Positions 48,094 to 60,176 of a DNA stretch of 64,000 bases are shown one piece after another. Both the position numbers and the translations under genes were made by a program. The notes beneath the pieces are model-generated. The model made no database searches, was not told where the DNA came from, and saw only the letters and a program-made list of their open reading frames with translations. Source of the stretch: Ectocarpus siliculosus (taxonomy: Eukaryota; Sar; Phaeophyceae; Ectocarpales; Ectocarpaceae); assembly GCA_000310025.1 (NCBI GenBank), contig FN649748.1:3402381-3466380 (forward strand). Direction: 5' to 3'. Position 1 is the stretch's first letter. Each line of letters opens with the position of its first letter.

Positions 48094-51000
48094 GTATTAT
48101 CGCTTGAGAATTCAACTGGTGTAGTTCGGTAGCAACCAGCTAAGAATCCCAACAACTGTGCATATTAGCCGTCCTCGTGGTCTATTTTTATTTTCAAAGC
48201 CTTTCTGGTCAAAGCATTGATCCAAATCTCGCCCTCACGAACTACAAACTTACCTTGAGTTGTTGACGTGGAAGAGAGAATGGTGGGCCCTTCTCTCGTT
48301 ACAATCGAAGTGAAGGGATGCCTTGCGTTTTAGCTCCGCAGCATATGCATAGAAACCGAGGAAGACCACAGCAGAGGGAAACGGGGGTATTTTTTGGATG
48401 GCAGATTGAAGTTTCCTAACGACAACCTTGGGTGCCCTACTTATGCCGGGGACAGCCTTCAAGGTGGAGAGAGTAATCTAGGACTTTCACTTTGCACGCC
48501 CCGTCAGTCACCTACGCACGAAAGCGAGAGCACGTAGGGAGAACAATGGCACGCAGCACGATAGGCCATGCTCTGTCTCGGTGTCTGCCCAGAGCTGTAC
48601 AAGCGAGATCTGTTTCGGGTTACACCTCTCTCCTGCAAGAGGGTGCGTTCGACCTTAGCGAGTGCCGCCAAGAGTTTTACGTTCGGGAGTCGTGTTTGTG
48701 TTGTTGTTTCGTTGACATGTTTGTGGTAGACATGAGGTACTAGCAACAAGTGCTGATCCACAACGTGTTAACTTAAGAAAGTTCATTTGACCGTTGTAGT
48801 ATTCTGCGGGTTTGCTGAGCTTTCAGTGAGGTTGCCAACAGCACCCACTTCGATTTCACCCGATTTGTTGGTTTAGGATTTACCGCGAATATTTTGGGGC
48901 AACAATTTAGTCCCTTGTTGAAGAAGAAGAGGTAAGTGGGGGTGTATCCCTGACCTTTGGAGATAATAATAGAGGCCGTACGAAAACACGCCAGTGGGAC
49001 CCCCACCCACCCACCCCTGTGCGCGGCCCTAACTGCTGGGAATCCAACAACCTGCGCTCCATGCCCAGCACGGACATCGATATTTTCCAGACTTTGGGGA
49101 CGTCTCTCGTCCTGACAGCAAGTCGGCGCACCAAGGTCTTACTAATTTCGACAAGGGAGTAGCACCCCCACCCCCAAGTCTTTCATTTCCGAGATGACCC
49201 ACCGGTTTCCCCGTTTTGTCCACGCACGGGGGGTGATCCCACTGACGTGCTTTCATGTGGCTCCCATTCATCTGGAAAGGGCAGCTGTATACCCCCACTT
49301 GTCTTTTTCCCTTCTGCAATATGCTCTACGCTAGGACCCTCGCCAGCGTCGCGCGCATGCCCACCCACGCGATTTTCCTCCTATCGTCTGTAGGTCCTCT
49401 GCAGAAGAGTAAAGGCGATCCTGATGGCGAGGAATGGTGGACACGAAGGACCACCCGTGCTTCAAAGGGGTTCTACCAAAGTGAGTCCTACAGTTGTTGG
49501 GCTAGAAAAATATTCCAGAGCAATACGCAAAGAGTACACACATATGCGCATTAACTGAGCGAAGGGGTTCATCACCACGGGGAATAAACACAACAAAGGG
49601 TTATATACTAAAGGGTTATATCCCGTGTCTACGAAAACTGATTCTCGTGTGCAGAGCTTCAACGAGCCGAGGTTGCGCCGCACCAATGGATAAGTGTTGG
49701 TCGCTGTGTTTGTCAGCCTCGCGGATACTCCTGTCTGCATATCACAAGAGGGTGTCGGGTGTGTTTGTCGGAGGTCGTGGCCACTGCAAGCAGCGCCAAC
49801 GGTGACGAGTGACGAACGAAAGACTCGTCTCTTGTGTGTGTGTGATATCAGGGCCAATTTTTCGATCCGATAGGCTCCGTTTCTCGCACCCGGTTGGCCG
49901 TCACAGCCAACCACACGGCCACGCAACAGGACCACACGGCCACACAACAGGACAGCCTGCATCTACATCAGTTGGAGAGTTGTGGGTGTGGGTGGTGCTC
50001 TAGCTTGTCCCTCTGCAGCGTAGTGTGACTCTCTTCTTTCATCGGTCCCTTTCTCTGTCTCTCTCTTGGGCTCCGAGCATTTTCGGGTAGGGTGGACAAT
50101 GGGCAGTACACACAGCATACGGGGAGGGGGGCGCGGGGGGGTTCGACCGGCACTTGAGTGGCATACCTCATGCCCAAATTTATGCTTCCCAACCGTCACG
50201 ATTATTGTAGATGAGTTTTTGCAAAGTTTACGTGGTAACCAAAGAGAGTGTAGAAAGCATTTCAGGATGTTATCCTAACGTCGGATTCCTACCCAATGTA
50301 GATAGATACCTGGGGGTTGGTTGCATGGAACGCGGGTTTTTTAGCGGTCAGGAGCTGCTAACGCGAGCGCTGGCACGCTGGCAAGGTAGGCTCTCTGCGC
50401 TGTTCACTTGCCACTCTCTTCTGGTGTAGGGTGATGTGCACGTCTTGTGTGAGTGCATCACAGAGAAGAAGGTAGTTTTGGCCCAGAGGATTAGTGCTAG
50501 CTGGTTGAGGGTGTGCGGTGTCGTCCGCAGTATTTTGAGCAGGCAAGTAGTGCCAAGCGTTTGACCGCACTGTTCGAGACCGCCTTACTGAGGGAATTGT
50601 AGGCTGGACACACGAGACGCGCAACAAGGTGCCCATATTATTGTGCCATGCAATGTTAATACCGAGGGGTTGGCTTTGTTGACGGAGGTTTCTCTTGCAC
50701 AATACCATGCCTTGATGTTACAGTGAAACAGCCGTGCCCACTTTTGGGAAAATGACCCCTAGCAATGGATTCTAAAATGCGCTCAAAACCTCTTCCAGCA
50801 TAATACGCTCCCATAGCAGTTAGTCGCTAACACTTTACACTTGTCTCTCAAAAGATCCTGAAACCGTTCATTAAATATCTACTCCTAGATCTCCCACGTG
50901 TGCCTGTGAGCTGAGCTTGCTGACATTCATCAAGATTTCCCTTGAAACACCAGTTGTACTTGACTCTCATATGGCAACTCGTTGACAACGGAGGTACATT

Positions 51001-51347
51001 AGATTCATCCATGCATCAACTACAAACTCCAGTGCACCTGTGTATAGCGGCCTGTTTGCACTACACACTACTCTATTTGTGCCAAAGTTCCGTTTTGACG
51101 CGATGTATCTTTTGGCCCAGCTGCCATCTGAAATACTTTTTTTCATCTTTTCGGTTATTATTGGTGTTCATGTGTACATGGATGGGCTGGCAGCACGCCC
51201 CCCGCCTTGCGCCTGTTTGACCGTGCGTGAATCGATCAGCTTTGAACTGACAAGTTCATTTTGGTTACGAGAGCATACATCTGGGTGTGCTCTTGTGCAT
51301 GTCGGTTTTGTTGTGCTGGCTGCTGCATGCGTGTCCGTATGTCTTGT
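48094..51347. other. Mostly non-coding
   Basis: A possible exon at about 49389-49469 (KSKGDPDGEEWWTRRTTRAS, followed by GTGAGT) and an ATG-initiated segment at 48546-48700 (MARSTIGHALSRCLPRAVQA, mitochondrial-signal-like) are the only coding hints. Neither joins to neighbours with confidence. CACACGGCCACGCAACAGGA-like units repeat near 49910-49950. Confidence 0.35.
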
Positions 51348-51351
51348 GACC

Positions 51352-52644
51352 TGTGGACGCAGCGCACCTGGGTAGCAGTAGTTCACGGTGGGAAGCTGCC
51401 GTTGGATATGTATGCATGCCAAAGATATGGTAGATTGGGGTTTCTATCTGCCTGGTTGGCATGTTGGCAGAAGAGAGAGATAGATGAAGAGAGAGAGAGA
51501 CGAGACTCGTGTCTGTGGGAAATCGTAGACATACAGGTACTTTCTGACGCTATGAATTCATTGCTAATCTGTCTTAGACTCTTTTTTTATTTTTTATTTT
51601 TCTTAGTACACAACGAATCCATCTCAATCATAGAAAAGAGTCTGAGACAGATTAGCAATGAATTCATAGCGTCAGAAAGTACCTGTATGTCTACGATTTC
51701 CCAGACAGCAAATAGGGGCATCTCCCCTGCGGGTAACAGGCTCAACAAGACAGTTTAGTAGCTGTCTTGTGTGTCTCATATATGTTATGTTGGGAAGGTG
51801 CAGAAGAAATATGTTAGGTACGGATCGGGCGTTTAGTGTGTGGCATCCTTTTAGTCGTAGGGCATGCAATCTCCCTCAGTTTTCAAACGTTTTTTCAGTG
51901 TGGTACGCTTATGTACCGGGTACGTATATGTGCGGACACGTTTCGGAGTATGTGCGGACACACGGGAGTGGTCTCACCATCTTCTTACCGTTTTGTGTAA
52001 TTTCGTGTCGTTAGATGTGCAAATGGCACGGGAGAACATTCTTTTATCAGTGCCTCCTGACGTGGTCGCCGATAGAGGCGTGTGGTTGAGGTTTCATCAC
52101 CGAAATGTGTGTGTGTGTTAAAGGCAGTGGGTATGGTTACCTATGTCGCCTGTGTGTAGGCAGAAGGTATGGCTACCTCTCCCGTTAGTAGGCAGCGTGG
52201 ACCACAAGTAAAGAAAGGGTCTATCATTTCATGTATGCTACATCATTTGTATTTGGCATAAGAGGAATAAGAAGTTGTTCTAGTTTGTAAGTAATTTTGA
52301 CGGTGTATGGGCAAGGGGAGTACTACCTGTGTCCGTGTTGTACCCAGGTGTTGTCGCATCAGTTGGCAGCATGTGTCATGGACAGGTAGACGTGGAAGAG
52401 CGGCGACGTGCATGGTGGCATGTTGGGCTTGTACATAGCGCAGTCCATCCTTCGACCACACATAACGGAGTTTGTTCTTTGTAGTTTTCTATGATAGAGA
52501 TGGATTCGTTGTGTCATATTAAGAAAAAAATAAATAATAATACACTGTGTTTACCATCACCAAGGAGGCGAATTGACCAGCCCCCCGAGGCCACGGGGGG
52601 AGGATACTGGTCCTAGGCCCTGCCTGACTTCAGGCGTGTCTACA
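51352..52644 (+). repeat. 5' LTR, interrupted
   Basis: The first about 160 bp and the last about 105 bp match the 3' LTR closely. About 1.0 kb between them (about 51513-52537) has no counterpart there. Either an insertion entered this LTR or the 3' LTR lost its middle. The extra segment carries the palindrome and two opposed copies of the 45-bp motif, which favours insertion. Confidence 0.8.
51511..51709. repeat. Near-perfect palindrome in the 5' LTR
   Basis: Arms of about 75 nt (51511-51586 and 51634-51709) are reverse complements with only a few mismatches. They contain GAAATCGTAGACATACAGGT and its mirror. The 47-nt A/T-rich loop is itself the reverse complement of sequence at about 52485-52535. 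Confidence 0.9.
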
Positions 52645-52832
52645 ATTATCGATAACTCAGGCTGACCGACCAGGGTCAGTCAGGGTAAAAAAACATTTTC
52701 GTGACAACAGCAGGACGAGCTATTCCTCTGCGTTTTTCTTGCTTCGCTGAGTGCGAGGCTGCGGTCTTGGAGCTGCTGTCCTGATCTCCCGCGGAGCTGC
52801 TGTCTTGATCTGCCCGGGCATCGTACGGCGCG

Positions 52833-53975
52833 ATGGCTCAGAGACGCTCCAATGTTGGCAAGGGGGCGCTTGGCGGACAGCAATGTTCTGCTGGAGATAT
52901 TGGTGAGCTCGGGGCGGGGCTTACTGACTTGATTTTGGGCAATGGGCCCAAGCCGCCCGAGTATGGACGTACTTTTTCACAAGCTTCGTCCTTGCGTTTC
53001 TACACGCAATGCACCGAGTACGAGCGGAGTATGGGTCTCTGCAACAGTGGGCAATCCATCAGACGCCCGCTGCTCACTGTGTCTCAACTACTGCGCCAGT
53101 CTATCCGGAAATGCTTGTCGCGCCCCTACTTTGATGGCACTGAACTTGAAGATGCTGAATGCTGGACGGATGATACCCTTGAGCCTTCAATTGCGGCCGC
53201 CGCCGTGTCCCATATGGTAGTCATGGGGACTGAGACTACTGCTGTAGATCGGATAGACGCTGTCCAAAGCCGCCTCGAGCAATACTTCGAAAACCCGAGT
53301 GCGGAGCGTGTTTTTCGAGACTCCAGTGCGCGTTCAAGAAAGGTCCGGCTGCTGTCCTCAGCAAAGCAGTTGTGGCAGGTCTGTCCGCCCGAGTTCAAGG
53401 TCAAGGTGGAAAGCAAGCTCGACACGCAAGGTAGCTGGAAGGACAAACCTGAGCTAGTCTTTGAGATCGTTCGGGATGTTGCGGTCGAGTGGCGCACGGT
53501 TGAGTTGGCAGACAGGCAGCGCGGGCAATCGCGTGGGGGTGGCGTTCATGCTCGTAAAAAACCGTCTCAGCAATAGTCATGGGCGAAAGCGGAAGCGCCT
53601 GATGGGGCTGGAGGTGCAGGTGTGTCTCCCTCTGCCGAGCTTGTCACATGTTTCAGGTGCAAGAAGCCCGGCCACGCCCCGCAGAACTGTCCGCTTCAGC
53701 GGTTCCCCGCCAAAGCCTCTACCCAGCACGCTGGGCATGGGGGGTATTTTCGCGGCACCGGGGACGCCCGTGGATATCAGCAGCAGCGGCAGCAGCGGCA
53801 GCAGCAGCCGCACCGCGCCCAGGGGCAAGCGCCGCAGCAACCGCGCCCTCCCGGTCAACAGCAGCAACAGCCGTCTTCAGGAGGGGGACGAGGCTCCGGG
53901 GGGGCATCGTCCACCAACTTTCACCAGCGCCATATCGGAGGTAGGGCTGTTTTTTCCGGGGAATCTCAGGGGTAG
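52833..53975 (+). pseudogene. gag: gag of the LTR retrotransposon, with two in-frame TAG
   Basis: The frame opens at the ATG at 52833 (MAQRRSNVGKG) and reads 247 codons of capsid-like helical sequence to a TAG at 53574-53576. It continues in the same frame into a zinc knuckle, CFRCKKPGHAPQNC (CX2CX4HX4C), and a Gln/Arg/Pro-rich stretch encoded by CAG/CGG repeats, up to a second TAG at 53973-53975. Both stops are compatible with CAG-to-TAG changes. The knuckle identifies nucleocapsid. With the stops the product is probably broken, although programmed read-through of the first TAG is conceivable. Confidence 0.8.
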
Positions 53976-54059
53976 GCCGCTCCGACGCCTTTTCTGCCGC
54001 CCGGCCCGTTCCCGTCCGCTACCACTACCCCCGCATCTTTTCCAGCGCCGTCTGAGGGT

Positions 54060-54806
54060 GTGGGGGTGCCACCAGGCCCTGAGGGTCCATTCGTGCCGGC
54101 GTTTCGTGGGGTTCAGCCCGGAGGTATGTCTGGGTTTGATTCTGAAGGTATCGCGGTTGATTCGCAGGAAAAATGGTGCCAAGTGAGCTTGTCGGTGCCT
54201 GGTGCTGCCGATATGACTGCCATAGACGCCGTTGCGATTCTGGATTCTGGATCAGGGCTCACCACCATGTCAGCCGGTATCGCGAGTAGGCTGCAAGCTG
54301 CTTTTCCTGATGTGCAGGTCGTGGGGGGCATGCAAAACCCGGGGAAGCTTAAAGTCGCGGACGGCCGCGTGCTTGCGGTCACACAGAAAACATGCCCCGT
54401 GCGGATCGCTTTGCACACCAGCTGGGGGCTGGTGTCGGTGGACCCGCTCTCGTTTGCGGTCATGCCTGGCAATGATGAGGTGGTCATTCTTGGCAACCCG
54501 ACGCTGAAGGCGTTGGGTGTCGATGTGTACGAGAGCTTGGGGGCCTGTGCGCGTTCGCGCGCTAGCGTCGCGGGTGTTGAGACCGCGGCGTACAAACAAT
54601 GCCGCCGAGTTACGCTGGCTGTCGATGCACTGCAGCAGCGCGAGGGTCCGGAGCAGGTCGAGCCGGATCCCGCGGTCGAGCGTTTGGTGGCGCGAGGCCC
54701 CGACATGGACATGAGCCCGGAGGAGGAGGCATCCGCGCGGTCTGCATCGTTGGACAGCGCTGTCTCTTCCGCTGCTGCCGCTGGCTTGGAGGGGAACCGC
54801 ATGTAG
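54060..54806 (+). pseudogene. Aspartic protease region of pol
   Basis: This has the same frame as gag, following the second TAG. The catalytic motif is in AILDSGSGLTTMS (Asp-Ser-Gly), followed by VVILGNPTLKALGVDV, the ILG-type flap/core segment typical of retroviral-like proteases. An acidic and Ala-rich linker leads to a TAG at 54804-54806. The RT lies in another frame, so a frameshift falls near 54790. Confidence 0.8.
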
Positions 54807-55575
54807 GGCGTCTGCGAGGCATCATCAGCAAGCGCTGGAATGCGTTCCGCGGTGGTTTACGCCATGGTGACCCTCCCGCGAACGTCGAGCCTTTACGGGT
54901 CACCCTTAAGCCCGGAGCGCGACCGGTTAAAACACGACCGCGGGTGTACAACCCGATCAAGACCGCGTGGCTGGCGGGGTGCATGGCATCGCTGGTCGCG
55001 TTGGGGTTGGTGTTCCTCAACATGCATGCCGTGTGGGCCAGCGCCGCGATGGCGACTCCGAAGAAAGGGGGATACCGGCTGGTGAGTGACTTTCCTGCGG
55101 CAAACAAGCAAGTAGAGAAGGTGCCTGGTGTGATGCCGAACCCTGAAGCCCGTATGGCTCAGCTCAGTACGGCCAAGTTCTATGGGAGCTTGGACCTCTT
55201 GCAAGGGTATTGGCAGTGCCCGTTGGCTCCGGAGGCGCAGCAAATTTTCACGATTGCTACGCCGGGCGGCCTCTACACGCCCAAGAGGATGCCGCAAGGT
55301 ATTTTGAACGCCACGTCGTATTTCCAGGCCACCCTTGCGCGCATCTTGGACGGGCTGAATTGCTTCGTCTGGGTAGACGATGTCGTGTATTGGGGGATGG
55401 ATGAAGACGACTTGCTTGACACCCTTGACTTGATTCTGGATCGTCTGGAGGGGGCTGGCCTTTACGTGGCCGCCCACAGGTGCACATTCTTTGAGACCAG
55501 CATCACTTGGTGCGGGAAGGTGTACTCGGAGGGTCAGGTCGAGCACGATCCCGAGCGGCTCAGTGGGTTGGCTAC
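54800..55575 (+). pseudogene. pol: Reverse transcriptase, truncated by LINE insertion
   Basis: The frame that includes 54599-55606 encodes a Ty3-type RT. It has KTRPRVYNP, GGYRLVSDFPAANKQ, YGSLDLLQGYWQCPL, PKRMPQGILNATSYFQ and the catalytic box CFVWVDDVVYWG (VDD). It ends naturally at GQVEHDPERLSGLAT, after which the frame enters the LINE 3' end at 55576. RNase H and integrase coding are not found after the LINE. A Trp precedes VDD where Tyr is usual. Confidence 0.85.
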
Positions 55576-56203
55576 ATGTTTGTTGTTGTTGCTGTCTTCA
55601 CATTAAAAACCGTTACGATCTCTCTCTACCCAGTACCTTCGCATGTCCGTACTGATCCAACACTCGACCGGTCGATCCCCGTGGTCACAGGTTAACTTAC
55701 CCTAAAAAAGTGCACTCAAATAAACTGGCCCCGAGGGGTCCGCAAGTCAATAGAAATCAACGACAGATTTTCTGGAATCCTCTACTCCCTCTGCGCGCTA
55801 TGCGAGGTATCAACTGAGACTAGCAGTCACTATCTGTCATGGGGCGGAGAAAGAGGTACACCCCCTTGGTTCAATCTTGGTACTTCACAACGCAAGCAGA
55901 GACAAGGCCATCTGGCACAGAAAAAGAGAGAAAAAAAGAGAAAAAATAAAAATGGGAACCGTAAGGAGAAGAGAAAATAAAATGAAAATAGAATGAAAAA
56001 GAGCGAGGACGGAAAGGGACCAGGCCGAAAATAACAAGAAGCATGAGACAGAACAAGGCACACGGTGAAGAGACCACTAACGAACAAGCAAACACGCAAA
56101 CATGGCCACCAACCAGCGATACATTGGAGTGGTACGAAATCACTACTACTGGGGGGTTGGTGCAATGGTGCAGCATTGGGGGGGGGGAATGGCTAAAAGA
56201 AAC

Positions 56204-58719
56204 TCAATCCGGCACGTATCGTGCCACTCGGTCCGTCTCTTCTCGTTTGCTTTCTTCCCTCGCCGTCTCGTCCGTCTCCTGCCCCCCTCCAACCCCATTG
56301 GTTCTTGGCTTGTGGTTTCGTTTGAGCGCTCGTTGTCGGCTGGCCTCTTCTTCCTTCTCGTGCCAGGAGGTAATGAACCTCTCAGCTCCCTGCAGCACCG
56401 CCGCATGCCAGGTTACTCCCCCCTCCACCTTCGCGGCTTCCGTCCACCTTAACTTCGGTGCCGTGTCTTTCGGTACGGGAATTCCGAGACAACATGGATC
56501 GGTTTTCGTAGATTCGTGGTCGGCCCCGAATGCCTTCAGGTCGTCGAGCACACACTTCGGCCAGTTCTGTTCCTGTCCCGCCCTACGTGGCTTCTCCCCC
56601 CCCGCCAGCTCGCCGAGCATCAGTCGTTTCGGGAGTCGCCCGTCCGGCTGCCTTGCCAGTGCTCCCGCGAACAGTAGGCGTCGTTGTCGGATCGTGGCCT
56701 CAACGCTCTGGCATTCGACCCTCTTCAGCGTCTGGGCGTACGAGAGCTGCCGGTAGGTGTCTTTCTTGCGCTTGTACCCGATAACTCGAAGGAGCAGTCG
56801 GTGGTGTGTCGACCGCAGCGTCTGATAGTGGCCGCTGAGTGGTGACCATGTCATGCAGCCGTACAGCAGTGCCTCCATCGCCTCCGCCTGGAGGAGGCGG
56901 ATCTTGAGTCGGAATGGCGCTTTCGGTCTGTCGAAGAGCTCCTGGCCATATCGCCTGAGGCACGCCCACGCTCCTCTGCTCCTGTAGCTGATCTCCCGGG
57001 TGAGGTCGCCATGTTCGTTGACGAGGCCACCGAGGTACCGGAACTCGGTCGTCTGGGCGTATTTCTGTCCCGCGGCTTCGATGGTCAGTGGTGGAGGCGG
57101 GGGGGGCTGTATTGTTATAGTCGACTTGTCCTTCGCGCGCATCAGGAGCGTCTCCGTCTTCTTCTCCGACACCGTTACCCCGATATCTCCGAACACCTCA
57201 ACGATGATGGTCATCATTCTCGCCAGTCCTTCTGCAGACCTCGATACGACGCCGGCATCATCGGCATACAGCATCCCCCATACTGCCCTCCGTACTCGGT
57301 CAAGGGGTGTCTCCTCCCCCCCCCCGCTTCCGTCTTCCCCTCCTCCAAGCACACCAGATTCCGCAGAACAACATCATCCTCGCTGAATCGGATAACGACG
57401 ACCTCGAGGACCTCGGCGAAGAAGATGTTGAACAGCAGTGGGGATAGCACACATCCTTGTCGCACGCCCTGTGTGACGAAGTACCAGTCCGATAGTTCTC
57501 CGTCGTCCATGCGCACCCGGGCCCGCATTCCATCGTGGAATTGGCGGATGACTTTCATTAGATTCGCGGGAATCCCGGCCCTGGCCAGCACCTTTCATAG
57601 CATCTCTCGGTCCACCGAATCATATGCCTTCTTCAAGTCGACGAAGCACATGTAGAGCGGTATTTTCTTTCTCCGCCCCAGCTCCTGGAGGCGACGCACG
57701 ACAAACAGCATGTCGACGGTGGATCGCCCGGGTCGAAATCCGCACTGTTCCTCCGGGAGGATGTTGTTGGCTTCGCAGTAGGCGCTTAGACGGTTGGTGA
57801 TGATCTTGATGGGAACCTTGCCTACGTGAGATAGTAGCGAAATCCCCCTGTAGTTGCTACAGTTGGACCGGTCACCCTTCTTGTACAGCACCTTGATGGT
57901 TGCGTCCTTCCACTCTTGGGGGATATCTCCTCCGTTCCACACCTTGACGAGGATGGTATGGAGGTGTCTCAGGACAACGGGTTCGTCGTCATCTATCTTG
58001 AGCAACTCGGCAGCGAGGGAGTCATGGCCGGGTGCCTTCAAGTTCTTGAGGCCTTTCGCTGCCCGTGCCACCTCCTCGAGTTCTGGCATCTCTCCCAACC
58101 GTTGAGTGTCACGTGTCGCTGGCCGCTGCGTCACTCGTTCGATGATGTCTGGGTTCAGGGTGGGGGATTTGGTGTCAAGTAGGGTGCTGAAGAATCTCAC
58201 CCACCGTTGGAGGATGTCGTCACTGTTCCGGAGCGACACGCCGTTCTCATCCGCGACGAACTGCTGTCCCCCCGCGTGTCTCCCGCTGAGGTCCACTGAT
58301 CTCTTGAGGTATTGGTACAGTCCTCGCATGTCGCGATCTTTGTAGATTGCTTCGAGTTCAGTCACATATTCGTCCGGGTGGGCATAGATGCCTATTTTGA
58401 CTGCTGTAGCCACTCCCTTACACGCTGCTTTGAGAGTTCTCCACGTTGCTGAGTTCCAGTTGCCCCTCATCGCCCGGCGCGCTTCCCGCCGTTTGGTAAG
58501 GGCCTTCTCCAGTGCTGCTCTCGTCTCTGGGGTCTCACACCACTCCTGCGTGCGGCGTCTCCGCGGTTCCTCCCCTAGGGTCGTCCGCGCTGCTTCGAGG
58601 AGAGCATTGGTAAAGTCGGTCGCCAATTCCGCGGCGGTGGTTGTTCGCTCGTCCAGTTGTGTCTCGAGGTTGAGGAGGAACCGATTAGTCACCGCACCCC
58701 GTGCTGCTTCGAACTGCAA
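56204..58719 (-). pseudogene. LINE ORF2, reverse transcriptase and C-terminus
   Basis: The first block (to 57595) holds [40 protein letters not shown] and [21 protein letters not shown] at 57597-57595 then replaces a likely Trp codon, and the same frame resumes with KVLARAGIP and [22 protein letters not shown] run in the plus strand (about 57316-57326) shifts the frame. The next frame gives [15 protein letters not shown], the catalytic YADD, and a tail with SPLSGHYQTLRSTHHRLLLR and RRLLFAGALARQPDGR. The element is therefore inactive. Confidence 0.88.
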
Positions 58720-59858
58720 TTCCCGTCGGTTGAATTGCTGCTGTTTCGGTTTAGTCCGGACTGCACGGTCGTGGGCAAGCCTGCCACCGAGGTTGACGTG
58801 GCTACTACCATGTTGTGGTCTGAGTCTGCTTTGACTGGGCGAACCGGCTGGGGGATGACAACCACGTTAGATACTCGGCCGTGATGTGCCTGCCTTGTCA
58901 GGATGTAGGCAAAGCGCTTGCAATCGTTTCCCGACACACCGTTGTATGTGTGCCAAATTCCGCCCTTGCGTGTCTCGAAGAACGTGTTCGTGAGAGCCAG
59001 CCTGTTTTCCGTTGCGAAATTCAACAGTAGCATGCCATTGTCGTTGAGCTCATCACGCCCGTACATTCCTATTACCCTTCCGTCCCCTTCGTCCAACCTA
59101 TCTCCCGTCCGCGCGTTGGCATCCAATAGGACATATACGCATCCTTTGGAAGGGATCCTCCGCACGAGACTGTCAAGTTTTCCCCAGAACACGCGCTTGC
59201 TGTCGGTGGTTGAAGGTTCGGTTGGAGCATACGCGGCTACGAAGTTGACCGCTCCACGGTGGCCTGCCAACAGAATCCTCATGGCCATTAGGCGTTCGTC
59301 GATAAACTCGGTAGTGAACGTGGATGTCTTGCACAGTGACTCTTTGACGGCTATCCCCACACCATGGACTCCACCAGTCTCCGTGCCACAGCAGAACACC
59401 CGGAAACCCGCTGCTGCAAATTCCGTTCGACCTGCCCTCCGTGTCTCCTGCATTCCTACCACCGACACGTCTTGTCTCGCTGCCTCGTGTAGAATGCTGT
59501 AGGCTCGCCCGTATCCATTGGCCCCGTTTACAGCCAAAGTCCGCACATTCCAGGTTGCTACCCTAAGAAGTTGACCCTGCTGTCTCTTTCGCGCGGCGCG
59601 CGCTGCTCTCTTAGCTAGCCTACGCGCCGCCCGACCCCTCCTTCTCCTCCATCTCCCCCTCTTTTTTTGTTTTTTTGCTTTTTTTTTGCGAACACTCGGG
59701 CTAAGACGATAGTTACCCCGGTTCTTGCCTTGTTTCCCATAGAGTTGTCTTCTTGTCCCGGAGCGGTGTGGCCCTCCATCTCTGGACTCTCTCCTTTCCT
59801 CTCTCTGGGGGTCAATGCGGCGTCCTGAGACGGCTGGCGAGCTGATGCAAGTCCTCAC
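58689..59858 (-). pseudogene. LINE ORF2, basic region and AP endonuclease
   Basis: No ATG opens this frame; it begins with GTG right after a TGA. A strongly basic segment (KKKAKKQKKRGRWRRRRGR) precedes the endonuclease: LLRVATWNVRTLAVNGANG, VVGMQETRRAGR, LLDANARTGDRLDEGDGRV, and SDHNMVVA near the end. These are the Asn, Glu, Asp/Asn and Asp-His catalytic motifs of APE-type LINE endonucleases. It overlaps the RT frame by 31 nt in another phase, indicating a frameshift. Confidence 0.85.
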
Positions 59859-59876
59859 TCAACTCAAACAAATATA

Positions 59877-60176
59877 TCACAGAGCAATGCCGTGTTGTTG
59901 CTTCAACTGAGCCCGAACCTTTTTCGGCAGACCCAGCCGCCGCAGCTCGGATTTGACGAACTGCGGCGCGGCATCCCACACCTTGGACAACTCTTCCCAG
60001 GTGTTCTCTTCCTTGTCGAATCCGACCCACTCTACTTCAACGTCGAACCCAGGGCCATCTTCCGCCACCGACATGTCCACGATCGCCGCCATCTCGAGCC
60101 TCGTAACAGTTTTCAGCGTTGCCTCTGGGTTGTTGTTTTTTTCATCATTTTCCTTGCGTGTGGCAGCTTTGCCCAT
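59877..60176 (-). CDS. Chromodomain-containing segment upstream of LINE ORF2
   Basis: A 99-aa frame starts MGKAATRKENDEKNNN. The chromodomain core is AAIVDMSVAEDGPGFDVEVE, then VGFDKEENTWEELSKVWDAA, with the WxGFxxxxNTWE signature (WVGFDKEENTWE). It resembles chromodomains at the end of chromovirus integrases, which bind methylated histones. It ends in TGA and is followed, 15 nt later, by another in-frame TGA and then directly by the endonuclease-RT frame. It may be the LINE's ORF1 or N-terminal domain, or a remnant of an unrelated chromovirus. An upstream frame (60385-60113) overlaps it in another phase. Confidence 0.75.
   Translation of the reverse strand: MGKAATRKENDEKNNNPEATLKTVTRLEMAAIVDMSVAEDGPGFDVEVEWVGFDKEENTWEELSKVWDAAPQFVKSELRRLGLPKKVRAQLKQQHGIAL

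Noticed and set aside
53574-54806. TAG recoding or an alternative genetic code
   Set aside because: Host genes here end normally at TAG, TGA and TAA, and the stops occur only in decayed retroelement frames.
58388-59502. Long plus-strand ORFs (148 and 194 aa)
   Set aside because: They are antisense shadows of the LINE endonuclease-RT frames.
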